Below, piece after piece: positions 49,523 to 60,496 of a stretch of 64,000 nt of DNA. The position numbers were made by a program, and so were the translations under genes. The notes beneath the pieces are model-generated. The model did not search any database. It was not told the DNA's origin and worked only from the letters and a program-made list of their open reading frames with translations. This stretch comes from Streptomyces sp. S.PNR 29 (lineage in GTDB: Bacteria > Actinomycetota > Actinomycetes > Streptomycetales > Streptomycetaceae): the NCBI RefSeq assembly GCF_030386795.1, contig NZ_JANUQM010000007.1:1-64000 (forward strand), read 5' to 3'. The first letter of the stretch is position 1, and each line of letters starts with the position of its first letter.

Positions 49523-50803
49523 TCAGCGCTGATACCGCGCGAGCACCAGATTGCCGTCCTCCTCCAGCCGTTCGCGCAGCTCGTCGAGGCCGATGGCCCC
49601 GCTGTAGTACTCCTGGAACGCGGGGGTCGCCACCTTGTCCTTCCACTCGGGGTAGCCCCGGACGGACTGGGCGGGCGCCGGGCGGAGGTGGGCGGCGAGA
49701 GCGGTGCCGGTGGCCCAGCCGTGCTCGGTCGTGCGCAGGGCGGGGTCCTTCAGTGCCTGGCTGCCGGTGGGCAGCATCCAGTCGCCGAGGGCCAGGCGGA
49801 CCATGTTCTCCGGCTGGAGGAGGAAGTCGATGAACTCGGCGGCCTCCTTCTTGTGCGGGCTGTCCTCGGCGATGGAGAGCGTCTGCGGGCTGACCCCCTG
49901 GGTGAGCCCGCCGGCGCCCGCCGGGGCGGGCAGGACCTGCCAGTCGAAGCCCTCCGGCGCCTGCTGCACGATCTGCTGGCGGTAGGAGAAGCCGAGCGGG
50001 ACCATGGCGTACTTGCCGGCGAAGAACCCGGGCAGGGTGTCGGAGCCGCCGCTGCCCAGGGTCGTGGGTGAGGCGCTGCGGTCGGTGGTGGCCTGGTCGT
50101 GGATCGTGCGCGGCACGGTCTGGTCGGCCGTGTCGAACCGGACGGTGACCTTGCCGTCCGCGCCGCGGTGGAAGAGCTGTCCGCCCGCCGACAGCGACAG
50201 GTTGAGCGTGGCGGAGACGGGTTCCTTGAGCGGCCAGGCCACGCCGTACTTTCCCGCGCCGCTCAGCTTCTTCGCCACCTGCCGGAACTCGGCCCAGGAC
50301 CAGGGCCGTTCGGATGTCGGGATCCGTACGCCCGACTTCTTCAGCCAGGTGGTGTTGGCGATCAGCACCCGTGGCTCCTGCAGGAACGGCACGCCGTAGA
50401 TCCCGTCCCCGAAGGTGGCGGTCTCCCAACTGCGCCGGGGGATGTCGGACTTCAGCCGCTGGGGCAGCAGGTCGGTCAGGTCGGCGAGGTAGCCGCCGTA
50501 GGCGAAGTCCGCGAGGTCGTCGGAGGCGTCGTGGATGATGTCCGGGGCCTCACCGCCCTCGAAGGAGGTGAGGAGCTGGTCGTGGACGCTGTCCCAACTG
50601 CCCTGGACGTACTCGACCCGGACGTCCGGGTGGCCGGCGTTCCACTCCCTCACCAGCTCCCGGTTCGCCTCGACCGACTGCTGCTGCCAGGCCAGGGACT
50701 GGAAACGCAGGGTGATCCGGCCGTCGTCGTGCCCGCCGCCCGATGAGCACCCCGCAAGAAGCAGGGCGGTCGTGATGAGTGCCGCCAGGACTCTTCTGCG
50801 CAT
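49523..50803 (-). CDS. Sugar ABC importer, substrate-binding lipoprotein
   Basis: Family 1 extracellular solute-binding protein, 426 residues. The signal ends in the lipobox LLAGC (residues about 15-19), anchoring it to the membrane. Motifs are LVREWNAGHPDVRVEYVQGS, GEAPDIIHDASDDLADFAYG and IYGVPFLQEPRVLIANTTWL. The start overlaps the upstream permease stop (TGATG). Together with two MalF/MalG-like permeases it forms a carbohydrate importer; the sugar is not identifiable. No ATPase gene is adjacent, as expected where the shared MsiK ATPase is used. Confidence 0.9.
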   Translation of the reverse strand: MRRRVLAALITTALLLAGCSSGGGHDDGRITLRFQSLAWQQQSVEANRELVREWNAGHPDVRVEYVQGSWDSVHDQLLTSFEGGEAPDIIHDASDDLADFAYGGYLADLTDLLPQRLKSDIPRRSWETATFGDGIYGVPFLQEPRVLIANTTWLKKSGVRIPTSERPWSWAEFRQVAKKLSGAGKYGVAWPLKEPVSATLNLSLSAGGQLFHRGADGKVTVRFDTADQTVPRTIHDQATTDRSASPTTLGSGGSDTLPGFFAGKYAMVPLGFSYRQQIVQQAPEGFDWQVLPAPAGAGGLTQGVSPQTLSIAEDSPHKKEAAEFIDFLLQPENMVRLALGDWMLPTGSQALKDPALRTTEHGWATGTALAAHLRPAPAQSVRGYPEWKDKVATPAFQEYYSGAIGLDELRERLEEDGNLVLARYQR

Positions 50804-51636
50804 CAGCTCTTCACCGCCCCGGTGAGCATGCCGCCCGTGATCCGCCGCTGGATGATCGCGAAGACGACCAGCGAGGGCAGCGTCGCGAGGAACGCGGCCG
50901 CCGCGAGCGGGCCGAGGTCCGCGACGCCCTCGGCGCCGATGAAGTGGGTGAGCACGACCGGCAGGGTCTGTTTCTCCGGGGTCTTCAGCAGCACGAGCGC
51001 GAAGAAGAACTCGTTCCACGCGGTGATGAACGCGAACAGCGCCGTCGCCACGATCCCCGGCGCGAGCAGCGGCGCGGTCACCGACACCAGCGTCCGTACC
51101 CGCCCGGCCCCGTCGACCGCCGCGGCCTCCTCCACCTCGGCCGGTACGGCCCGTACGTATCCCACGAGCATCCACAGTGCGAACGGCAGCGCCCACACCA
51201 CGTACACCATCACCAGCCCCGGCACGGAGTCGACCAGCCCGATGTTCTTCAGCACGAGGAAGAGCGGGATGATCAGCAGCACGAACGGAAACGCCTGGCT
51301 GACCACCACCCACCCGGTGGCCGCCTTGGTGAGCGGACCGCGGTGCCGGGCCATCGCATAGGCCATCGGGGTCGCGATCAGTACGGCGATCACCGCCGCG
51401 GCGAGCGCGGCGAGCAGGGAGTTGACCGCGGCGTGCAGCAGCGGCTGCTCGTCGAAGGCCTGCCGGAAGTTGGCGAGAGTGGGGTCCTTCGGGATCCAGG
51501 TGGGGTGCAGGCTGCCCAGCTCGCGCGGTGGTTTGAACGCCGTGGAGAGCAGCCAGAGGAACGGGAAGGCGAGGAAGACGAGATACGCGAGCAGGGCGGC
51601 GTACTGGCCGACACGGGCGACCCGACCGGTCCTCAC
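50803..51636 (-). CDS. Sugar ABC importer permease, MalG type
   Basis: A 277-residue inner-membrane subunit with six helices. Recognisable ones include AALLAYLVFLAFPFLWLLST, GWVVVSQAFPFVLLIIPLFL and VIVVYVV-like VPGLVMVYVVWALPFALWML. The EAA coupling loop EVEEAAAVDGAGRVRTLVSV continues into TAPLLAPG. It overlaps both neighbours. It partners the next permease and the lipoprotein. Confidence 0.92.
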   Translation of the reverse strand: MRTGRVARVGQYAALLAYLVFLAFPFLWLLSTAFKPPRELGSLHPTWIPKDPTLANFRQAFDEQPLLHAAVNSLLAALAAAVIAVLIATPMAYAMARHRGPLTKAATGWVVVSQAFPFVLLIIPLFLVLKNIGLVDSVPGLVMVYVVWALPFALWMLVGYVRAVPAEVEEAAAVDGAGRVRTLVSVTAPLLAPGIVATALFAFITAWNEFFFALVLLKTPEKQTLPVVLTHFIGAEGVADLGPLAAAAFLATLPSLVVFAIIQRRITGGMLTGAVKS

Positions 51637-52568
51637 GCTTCCTCACCTCCCCTGAGGCGGCCGGCCAGGAAGACGGCCAGCAGGATCGAGATCACGGCGA
51701 CCATGACGCATCCCATCGCCGCCGCGTAACCGAACTGCCCGTAGCGGAAGGCCTCTTCGTAGGCGAAGAGCATGGGCAGGCGGGTACGTCCGCCGGGGCC
51801 GCCGTTCGTCAGGACGTAGACCAGCGCGAAGGAGTTGAAGTTCCAGATGAGGTTGAGGGCGGTGATGGCGAGGGCGATCGGTCTCAGGGCGGGCCAGGTG
51901 ACGGTGCGGAAGCGGCGCCAGGCGCCGGCACCGTCGACCGCTGCGGCCTCGTGCAGTTCGCGCGGGGTGTTCTGCAGGCCGGCCAGCAGGGCGACCGTCG
52001 TCTGCGGCATGCCCGCCCAGACGCCGACGACGATCACCGCGGGCAGGGCGGTCGCCAGGCCGCTGAGCCAGTCGCGGCCGTCACCGAGACCGAGGTCGCG
52101 CAGGGTTTCGTTGAGGATGCCCGCGTCGGGGTGGTAGACGAGCCGCCACATGATGCCGACGACGACCTCGGGCATCGCCCAGGGGATGATCGCCAGGGCG
52201 CGGGCCAGCCATCTCAGGCGCAGGTCCTGGTTGAGCAGCAGGGCGAGGCCGAGGGCGAGCAGGAACTGCGGGACGGTCACCCCGACGGCCCAGACCAGCC
52301 CGATGCGGAACGACTCCCAGAACAGTGTGTCGTGCAGCAGGTCCCGGAAGTTGAGACCGCCGATCCACTGGGTGGGCTCGGTGCGTCCCGACTGGGCGTC
52401 GGTGAACGCCAGCAGGATGCCGTAGAGCAGCGGTCCGGCACTCAGGACGAGGATCGGGAGCAGGGCGGGCAGCACCAGGAACCAGGCGCCGTGGTCGGTG
52501 GCGCGCCGCCTGGGGCCCGGGCCGGGCGCGGATCGCGCCGGTCTCCTCACCTCGGTCGCCGATGTCAC
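51633..52568 (-). CDS. Sugar ABC importer permease, MalF type
   Basis: A 311-residue permease starting at GTG 52568. Helices include WFLVLPALLPILVLSAGPLL, IGLVWAVGVTVPQFLLALGL and PAVIVVGVWAGMPQTTVALL. The EAA loop is LHEAAAVDGAGAWRRFRTVT followed by WPALRP. Longer upstream frames are not supported. First gene of the importer operon; its promoter lies in the 227 bp shared with the divergent phosphotransferase gene. No adjacent LacI or ROK regulator was found. Confidence 0.9.
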   Translation of the reverse strand: MTSATEVRRPARSAPGPGPRRRATDHGAWFLVLPALLPILVLSAGPLLYGILLAFTDAQSGRTEPTQWIGGLNFRDLLHDTLFWESFRIGLVWAVGVTVPQFLLALGLALLLNQDLRLRWLARALAIIPWAMPEVVVGIMWRLVYHPDAGILNETLRDLGLGDGRDWLSGLATALPAVIVVGVWAGMPQTTVALLAGLQNTPRELHEAAAVDGAGAWRRFRTVTWPALRPIALAITALNLIWNFNSFALVYVLTNGGPGGRTRLPMLFAYEEAFRYGQFGYAAAMGCVMVAVISILLAVFLAGRLRGGEEA

Positions 52569-52795
52569 GGAATCAGCCCCTTTGCACGGCTCGGGTGGCC
52601 ACGTCATGGTCGTGAAGGTGCTGTGCCTCGTCAAGGCACCGCGCACACCGCCCGACCTGTGCGAATGCGACACTGGCCGACGGATGGCGGGAACCCGACG
52701 GTGCCCGGCGGCGGGTACGAACCCGTCGTGGCGAACCGGCCATCGAGGGCGGCGCAGGCCGCGGGCACGGACGAGGACGGACACGGAGGCGGACG

Positions 52796-53659
52796 ATGGA
52801 CGAGGCACGGGCGCGGGACGTACTGGCCGCGGCGGGTGTGCTGCCGGGCCCGGCACGGGACGCGCGGCTGCTCGCCCTGGGCGAGAACGCGGTGTTCGCC
52901 GCCGGTGACCTGGTCGTCAAGGTGGGCCGGGACGCCAAACTCCTGGACCGGGCGCGCCGCGAGCTGGCCATCGCGGTGTGGCTCGCCGAGGCGGGCGTGC
53001 CTGCGGTGCGGGCGGCCGAGCCGAAGGCGCTGCTGGTCGAGGGGCACCCAGTGACCGTGTGGCACCGGCTGCCCGATCCGGTACGGCCCGCGCAGGCGCG
53101 GGATTTGGCCGAACTGCTACGGGTCGTGCACACGCTCCCCTCCCCTTCCTTCGCACTGCCGCCCCGCGATCTGCTGGGCGGTGTGGAACGCTGGCTGCGG
53201 CTCGCGGGCGACGCGATCGACCCCGCGGACGCCGCATACCTGCGCGAGCGCCGGGACGGCTTCGCGGCGGCCGCGGCGGCGCTGACGCCCCGTCTGACGC
53301 CGGGGCCCATCCATGGCGACGCCCTGCCCCGCAATGTGCACGTCGGTCCCGACGGGCCCGTCCTGGTCGACCTGGAGACCTTCTCCGCCGACCTGCGCGA
53401 GCACGACCTGGTGGTCATGGCCCTGTCCCGCGACCGGTACGGGCTGCCGGCCGAGGCCTACGACTCCTTCACATCCGCGTACGGCTGGGACGTACGCGAG
53501 TGGGAGGGCTGCGGGGTGCTGCGCGGCGCCCGCGAGACGGCCAGCTGCGCGTGGGTCGCCCAGCACGCGCCGAGCAACCCCGAGGCGCTGGCCGAGTTCG
53601 AGCGCCGGGTGGCGTCGCTGCGGGACGGGGACGAGACGGTGCGGTGGTATCCGTTCTGA
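52796..53659 (+). CDS. Aminoglycoside-phosphotransferase-family protein
   Basis: APH/choline-kinase-fold protein of 287 residues. The catalytic loop is PIHGDALPRNVHVGPDGPVL (H-G-D-x5-N) and the Mg-binding segment VLVDLETFSADLREHDLVVM (DLE in place of DWE/DFE). The N-lobe has GENAVFAAGDLVVKVGR with the ATP-binding Lys. It could phosphorylate an antibiotic or a metabolite; nothing marks a specific substrate. Confidence 0.82.
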   Translation: MDEARARDVLAAAGVLPGPARDARLLALGENAVFAAGDLVVKVGRDAKLLDRARRELAIAVWLAEAGVPAVRAAEPKALLVEGHPVTVWHRLPDPVRPAQARDLAELLRVVHTLPSPSFALPPRDLLGGVERWLRLAGDAIDPADAAYLRERRDGFAAAAAALTPRLTPGPIHGDALPRNVHVGPDGPVLVDLETFSADLREHDLVVMALSRDRYGLPAEAYDSFTSAYGWDVREWEGCGVLRGARETASCAWVAQHAPSNPEALAEFERRVASLRDGDETVRWYPF

Positions 53660-53713
53660 TCCCGGCACGCGGTCCGTGGGTCGTGCTGAGCGGTTCCTGC
53701 CCGTACGCCCGGC

Positions 53714-54436
53714 TCAGACCCGCTCGTCCGCCAACTCCCGCACCGGCCATGTCCCGTCGACCATCGCCGTCGGGTCGCCCTTGCGGCGCAGGAAGTTCTG
53801 GAAGTCCGCCGCCCATTCGGCGTACCACTCGATCTGGCGGCGGTGCAGTTCCGCCGGGCCGAGGGACGCGACCTTGGGGTGGCGGTCGGCTATCGCGCAG
53901 GCCAGCCGGGCCGCGGCGAGGGCGTCGGCCGAGGCGTCGTGGGCGGAGTCGAGTTCGATGCCGTACTCGGCGCAGACCGCTTCGAGGTTGCGCTTGCCGC
54001 GGCGGTAGCGGTCGACGGAGCGGTCGATCGTGTAAGGGTCGATGACCGGTGCGGGGGCGAGGCCGCCGAGACGGTCGCCCAGTGACGGCAGTTCATGGCG
54101 CCGCAGTTCGGCGGAGAGCAGGGTGAGGTCGAAGGCGGCGTTGTAGGCGACGACCGGGACGCCCGTCTTCCAGTACGTCACCAGGACGTCGGCGATGGCG
54201 TCCGCGACCTGGTCGGCAGGCCTGCCCTCGGCGGCCGCCCGCTCGTTGCTGATGCCGTGGACCGCCACCGCGTCCGCCGGGATCTCCACTCCGGGGTCGG
54301 CCAGCCACTCCCGGCGCCCCATCGGCTCCCCGCCCCTGACCTCTATCACGGCGCCCGTGACGATGCGCGCCTCACGCGGGTCGGTGCCCGTCGTCTCCAG
54401 GTCGAAGCCGATCAGCAGCTCCCGGTGCCAGCCCAT
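53714..54436 (-). CDS. DEDDh 3'-5' exonuclease
   Basis: DnaQ/RNase T-fold exonuclease, 240 residues. Exo I is LIGFDLETTGTDP (D-x-E), Exo II is VVAYNAAFDLTLLSAEL (N-x-x-FD) and Exo III is SAHDASADALAAARL (H-x4-D). ATG 54436 follows AAGGGGGA and begins MGWHRELLIGFD. Similar proteins in Streptomyces are annotated as DNA polymerase III epsilon-like, but it is free-standing and may act in repair or RNA trimming. Confidence 0.9.
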   Translation of the reverse strand: MGWHRELLIGFDLETTGTDPREARIVTGAVIEVRGGEPMGRREWLADPGVEIPADAVAVHGISNERAAAEGRPADQVADAIADVLVTYWKTGVPVVAYNAAFDLTLLSAELRRHELPSLGDRLGGLAPAPVIDPYTIDRSVDRYRRGKRNLEAVCAEYGIELDSAHDASADALAAARLACAIADRHPKVASLGPAELHRRQIEWYAEWAADFQNFLRRKGDPTAMVDGTWPVRELADERV

Positions 54437-54555
54437 GGGCCGTCCCCCTTCTCGGTGGTGCTTTCCCCCAGTGGCCTCCACCATCGCATGCGCCACTGAC
54501 AATCAGAGGACCGCATTCCGTTTACCCGCTCCGGCAGTTCACGACACGGGGCACT

Positions 54556-55794
54556 TCACGACACTGGCCGCGAATCCGCCCACATCACCTCGAACTCCTC
54601 GCGGTAGGTGGGGAAGAGGCCACCTTCGTCGAGCTGACCCGACTTGACCACCTTGTTGCCGTTGCGCAGGACGAACACCGGCGCCTCCATCCCCCGTGTA
54701 CGCCGCAGATAGGACTGCACGACCGCGATGCCGTCCGCCCCGTCCCCGTCGACGAGGTACGCCGTGAAGCGGGGGGTCTCGTCGAAGACCTGGATCTCGA
54801 AGGCGCCGGGGTCGCGCAGCCGGGCGCGCACCCGGCGCATGTGCAGGATGTTCATCTCGACGGCGCGGCTCAGTTCGCCCCGTTTGATGCCGAGTTCGCG
54901 CTCGCGCCGCTTGACTGCGCTGGAGGCCGGGTTCAGGAACAGCAGCCGCACCCGGCAGCCGGACTCGGCGAGGCGTACCAGGCGCCGGCCGGAGAAGTTC
55001 TGCACGAGCAGGTTGAGGCCGATGCCGATGGCGTCGAGGCGACGGGCGCCGCCGAAGATGTCCTCGGCCGGGAACTGCCGCAGCAGCCGCACCCGGTCCG
55101 GGTGGACGGCGACCACGTCGGCGTACCGGTCGCCGACGAGGTCCTCGACCGCGTCGACGGGAAGCCGGCGCGCGGACGGCACGTCGCTGCCCGCGCCGAG
55201 GATCTCCAGCAGCCGTGCCGAGGCCCGCTCGGCCTGGGCGAGGACGGCCTCGGACAGCGCCCGGTTGCGGGAGACGACGTTGCGGGTGACCTCCAGCTCG
55301 TCCAGGGCGAGTTCGACGTCCCGGCGCTCATCGACGTACGGCTCGAAGCAGGGCCAGTGCTGCACCATCAGTTCGCGCAGCTGGGGCAGCGTGAGGAAGC
55401 TGAGGACGTTGTCGTCGGCCGGGTCGAGCAGATAGCCCTTGCGACGGCTGACCTCGCGCACGGCGACCGCGCGCTGCACCCACTCCTGACCGGCCGGTCC
55501 GGCCGCCGCGACCACCCAGTCGTCGCCGTGGACGGGTTCGTAGACGGGTCGCAGAACAGCGGCCACGACCGCGCGCAGCCGCTGTTCGACGAGATTCAGC
55601 CAGATGTAGGCCCGGCCGGCCCGCTGGGCGCGGGTGCGCACCTCGCGCCAGGCGTCGGCGTCCCAGTCCAGCTCCGGTCCGATCGCGCCCGCGTCCATCG
55701 GCCGTGCCAGGGACACGGCACCGGGCGGGACGTCTGTGGAGTTCCCCTCATGACCGTCGTCACCAGGGGGCAACTCCAGCCCTCCCGAGCCCAC
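54556..55794 (-). CDS. SAV2148-family HEPN domain protein
   Basis: A 412-residue actinomycete protein matching the SAV2148 type: GSGGLELPPGDDGHEGN, PGAVSLARPMDAGAIGPELD and RAGRAYIWLNLVEQRLRAVV. The N-terminal HEPN-like region includes R140-x5-H146 in LRELMVQHW, the R-x4-6-H pattern of HEPN ribonucleases. The C-terminal half (CRVRLLFLNPASSAV, FTAYLVDGDGADGIAVVQSY) resembles a PLD-like fold. GTG 55794 is preferred by family N-terminus. RNase activity is plausible but unproven. Confidence 0.78.
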   Translation of the reverse strand: MGSGGLELPPGDDGHEGNSTDVPPGAVSLARPMDAGAIGPELDWDADAWREVRTRAQRAGRAYIWLNLVEQRLRAVVAAVLRPVYEPVHGDDWVVAAAGPAGQEWVQRAVAVREVSRRKGYLLDPADDNVLSFLTLPQLRELMVQHWPCFEPYVDERRDVELALDELEVTRNVVSRNRALSEAVLAQAERASARLLEILGAGSDVPSARRLPVDAVEDLVGDRYADVVAVHPDRVRLLRQFPAEDIFGGARRLDAIGIGLNLLVQNFSGRRLVRLAESGCRVRLLFLNPASSAVKRRERELGIKRGELSRAVEMNILHMRRVRARLRDPGAFEIQVFDETPRFTAYLVDGDGADGIAVVQSYLRRTRGMEAPVFVLRNGNKVVKSGQLDEGGLFPTYREEFEVMWADSRPVS

Positions 55795-55906
55795 CCGCGC
55801 ACCGCCTTCCGCTCCCCCGAGCACTCCCCGTCCCAACGATCAAGGAAGGGTACTCCGGGTGGGGTCCACGGTGCAGCCTGATGGGCCGGGTAGTTTCCCA
55901 ACCTTG

Positions 55907-57217
55907 TTACCGCGGCTCGCCGTTCTGGCCCGCCAGGGCGGCCGGAGTGAGCGGGCTCATGGCGGTGACGTCCCGGGGAGCGATCGAGAAGCCCTGCCAG
56001 TGGACCGGCATGGGCTGCTGGTCCTCGTCGCGCGCGATGTGGTGGAAACCGATGTTCACCCAGGCCACCGGGTGGGTGAGGCTCTGTCCGTTCACCCACT
56101 TGTCGACGGACTGGGGGTGGCCGCGCTCACAGCCGGGGTTGTGGCTGGCGAACAGCTCGCACTTGTTGTACTGGGTGAAGTAGACGTCGTGCTTGGTGTA
56201 GCTGCGGCCCGGGTACTTGGCGGTGGCGCCGGGGACGATCTCGTACGACCGGGCGTGCCCGTCCTTGTTCTTCCCCGTGGCGCTGACCACGCGCCACCAG
56301 CGCATGTTCTTGGCGTCGCCGGCGAGCTCCTTGGTGACCTTGGTGCGGGTGGTCTTGTTGGTCGGTGCGTACTGGCCGCGGGCGGGCGGGCTGACCACCG
56401 AGTCGTACTGCTCGATCCGGTCCTTGGACGAGCCGTCGAGGGCGAAGTCGAGGCGCCAGAAGACGTTGTGGCTGTGGCTGGTGGCCTTCGACCTGGCCCC
56501 CTTGCCGATCGGCCAGCCGCGGCCGTCGCCGGCGTCGTAGTCCACGGGTGAGAGGCTGCCGGTCGCGCCGACGTTCATGTTGATCATGCCGTCGTCCTGG
56601 AAGCGCCACTCGGTCATGTACTCGTACCACCCGACCTTGTTGACGGTGTAGACGAGCAGGTCCTTGCCCTGGGCCTGGTAGATCTTGCCGAAGTCCTCGT
56701 CGGCCTGCATGCGGTAGGCGTGCCCACGCGCGCGCGTGGTGGTGCACAGGGCCTTGATGTCCTGCGTGTCGGAGTAGTCAGGGTCCCGGACCTTGATCGT
56801 CTTGATGGTGCCGCCGGGGCACTCGGTCGGCGCCAGGTTCTGCAGCCCCTGCGCGAAGCGCTGGCCCGTCAGGTCGTCGTACTCGATGTTGCCGTCGTCG
56901 TAGGGGACGTGGATCTGGCCGAGGCGGGCGCTGGCGAGGACCTTGATCGGCTTCGGCTCGCCCTTGGGCTGGTAGGAGACGTTCTCCAGGACGAGCCCGG
57001 CCTTGGTGTCGTAGCGCCAGCACATCCGCCAGGTCGTGCCGGTGGAGAGCTTCTGCTCGATGCGGTACGCCGGGCTGCACTCCGCCGGCGGTGCGGGCGC
57101 CGCCTTGGGCTGGGCGACGGCCGGCCCGGAGCCGGTCGTCACCCCGGCGGCCAGCGCGGCCAGGGACAGGCCCACCGCTGTCCGCCTGCGGGCACGGCTG
57201 ATCTTGTTGACGCGCAT
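55907..57217 (-). CDS. Secreted copper amine oxidase catalytic-domain protein
   Basis: A 436-residue exported protein with a twin-Arg-like signal (RARRRTAVGLSLAALAAGV). Copper amine oxidase landmarks occur in order: IHVPYDDGNIEYDDLTG (catalytic-base region, Asp115), YTVNKVGWYEYMTEWRFQDD (topaquinone Tyr198), the copper pair HSHNVFWRLDF (His248, His250) and FHHIARDEDQQPMPVHW (His393). The usual Asn before the topaquinone Tyr (N-Y-D/E) is Trp here. The N2/N3 domains are absent and appear to be encoded by the next gene upstream. Normal enzymes exceed 600 residues. It would oxidise amines outside the cell, if active. Confidence 0.75.
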   Translation of the reverse strand: MRVNKISRARRRTAVGLSLAALAAGVTTGSGPAVAQPKAAPAPPAECSPAYRIEQKLSTGTTWRMCWRYDTKAGLVLENVSYQPKGEPKPIKVLASARLGQIHVPYDDGNIEYDDLTGQRFAQGLQNLAPTECPGGTIKTIKVRDPDYSDTQDIKALCTTTRARGHAYRMQADEDFGKIYQAQGKDLLVYTVNKVGWYEYMTEWRFQDDGMINMNVGATGSLSPVDYDAGDGRGWPIGKGARSKATSHSHNVFWRLDFALDGSSKDRIEQYDSVVSPPARGQYAPTNKTTRTKVTKELAGDAKNMRWWRVVSATGKNKDGHARSYEIVPGATAKYPGRSYTKHDVYFTQYNKCELFASHNPGCERGHPQSVDKWVNGQSLTHPVAWVNIGFHHIARDEDQQPMPVHWQGFSIAPRDVTAMSPLTPAALAGQNGEPR

Positions 57218-57273
57218 GAAGACGTGACTCCCTTGAAGGAGGAGCAGGGTTGGAAAAATGGACGGAGGGCGGC

Positions 57274-58089
57274 TCAGCCGCGGTCGAGTTCGGCGACCTT
57301 GCGGGCGCTGAGGTCGATCACCAGGTGCCGGGCGTCGATCCACGGCCCGTTCCTGACCTTCGGGAACAGCCGTAGGCAGCGGTGTTCACCGCACCGGTCG
57401 AGTGCGGCGGGCTGGGCGCCGGGGGCGGCCCGGTACACCCCGCTGGTGAGCAGCAGCTGGTCCGGGGAGGTGAGCTCCTTGCCCGTGGCGTCCTTGTAGT
57501 CCGCCTTCAGGTCCGCGCCCAGCGGGTCCGCGATCAGGAGCCTGGCCGCCTCGATGTTCTCGGCACGGCTCGCCGGCGGCTGGACGCCGTGCCGGGTGGT
57601 CGTGTCCTCGACCTTCCCGGTGTCCAGATTGATCGTCTTGGTGACGAGAGCATCGCTCTTGTAGTCGTAGAAGGTGACCTCCGCGCGGCGCGGCGCGTTC
57701 GGGTCGTCGACCTCGTCGGCCTCGGGCTCGGCGAGGTCGACGGAGAGCTGCTGCGGACCTCGGTCGCCCTCGACGTTCTCGCCGGCGTTGAACTGCTGCC
57801 GGTCCACCGCGAGCCGTTCCACGCGCTCGATCTCGTCGTCGGTCAGCGGGTCGCGTCCCGCGCCCTTGTCACCCTCGGCGGGCGCCTGCTCGACGACGCC
57901 CGGGGCGACGGTGTTCTGGTCCTGCCCCTCAGCGGTCTGCCGGGCGGCCTGGTTCGCCCCCCTGGTTCCTGTGTCGTCGGCCCCTGCCGTGCCCGGCAGG
58001 GTGACCCCGATCATCACAGCGGTCCCGGCCACCGCAATGGCCGCGCCGGCCACCACCTTGCCCAGGTGGCGGTGCACTGTCTTGCGCAC
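57274..58089 (-). CDS. Secreted protein resembling amine oxidase N2/N3 domains
   Basis: A 271-residue exported protein with signal peptide KVVAGAAIAVAGTAVMIGVT ending near TAGA. The mature part has RAEVTFYDYKSDALVTKTIN, LDTGKVEDTTTRHGVQPPAS and AENIEAARLLIADPLGADLK. This beta-strand, G-x-V, helix order resembles the N2/N3 domains of copper amine oxidases. Two Cys (RCGEHRC) are close together. It lies 56 bp upstream of the catalytic-domain gene on the same strand, so the two products probably associate outside the cell. Confidence 0.6.
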   Translation of the reverse strand: MRKTVHRHLGKVVAGAAIAVAGTAVMIGVTLPGTAGADDTGTRGANQAARQTAEGQDQNTVAPGVVEQAPAEGDKGAGRDPLTDDEIERVERLAVDRQQFNAGENVEGDRGPQQLSVDLAEPEADEVDDPNAPRRAEVTFYDYKSDALVTKTINLDTGKVEDTTTRHGVQPPASRAENIEAARLLIADPLGADLKADYKDATGKELTSPDQLLLTSGVYRAAPGAQPAALDRCGEHRCLRLFPKVRNGPWIDARHLVIDLSARKVAELDRG

Positions 58090-58270
58090 GTCTTCCCCCT
58101 ACTCCCCCAACGGACCCGGGAGTATGTTTCTGCCCCACTGTTCGGCATAGCGTGTATGCACCGGTCGCCCGGTAAGAGGGATGTAAGTCATGGGTGGTTC
58201 CCTCACTTTCGGGGAGACTCGGGGGCCAAGGCGCTCCCACCCGCGCGGCACACCTGAAAGAGTCGTATCC

Positions 58271-60391
<2,121 letters not shown>

Positions 60392-60496
60392 GGGCGGGGG
60401 CCGGGGGCGCCGCATCGTACGAAGCCGGGCACGCGCGCGTACGCCCGTTCAGGGGCCGATGACACGAAAGACGGCGGGGCGGGTACGTACCCATCC

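Noticed and set aside
52623..52725. Short inverted repeats (GTGCC/GGCAC and CGGGT/ACCCG) in the sugar-importer divergent promoter as a LacI-type operator
   Set aside because: Arms are only 5 bp, common by chance at this GC content, and no LacI or ROK gene is adjacent.
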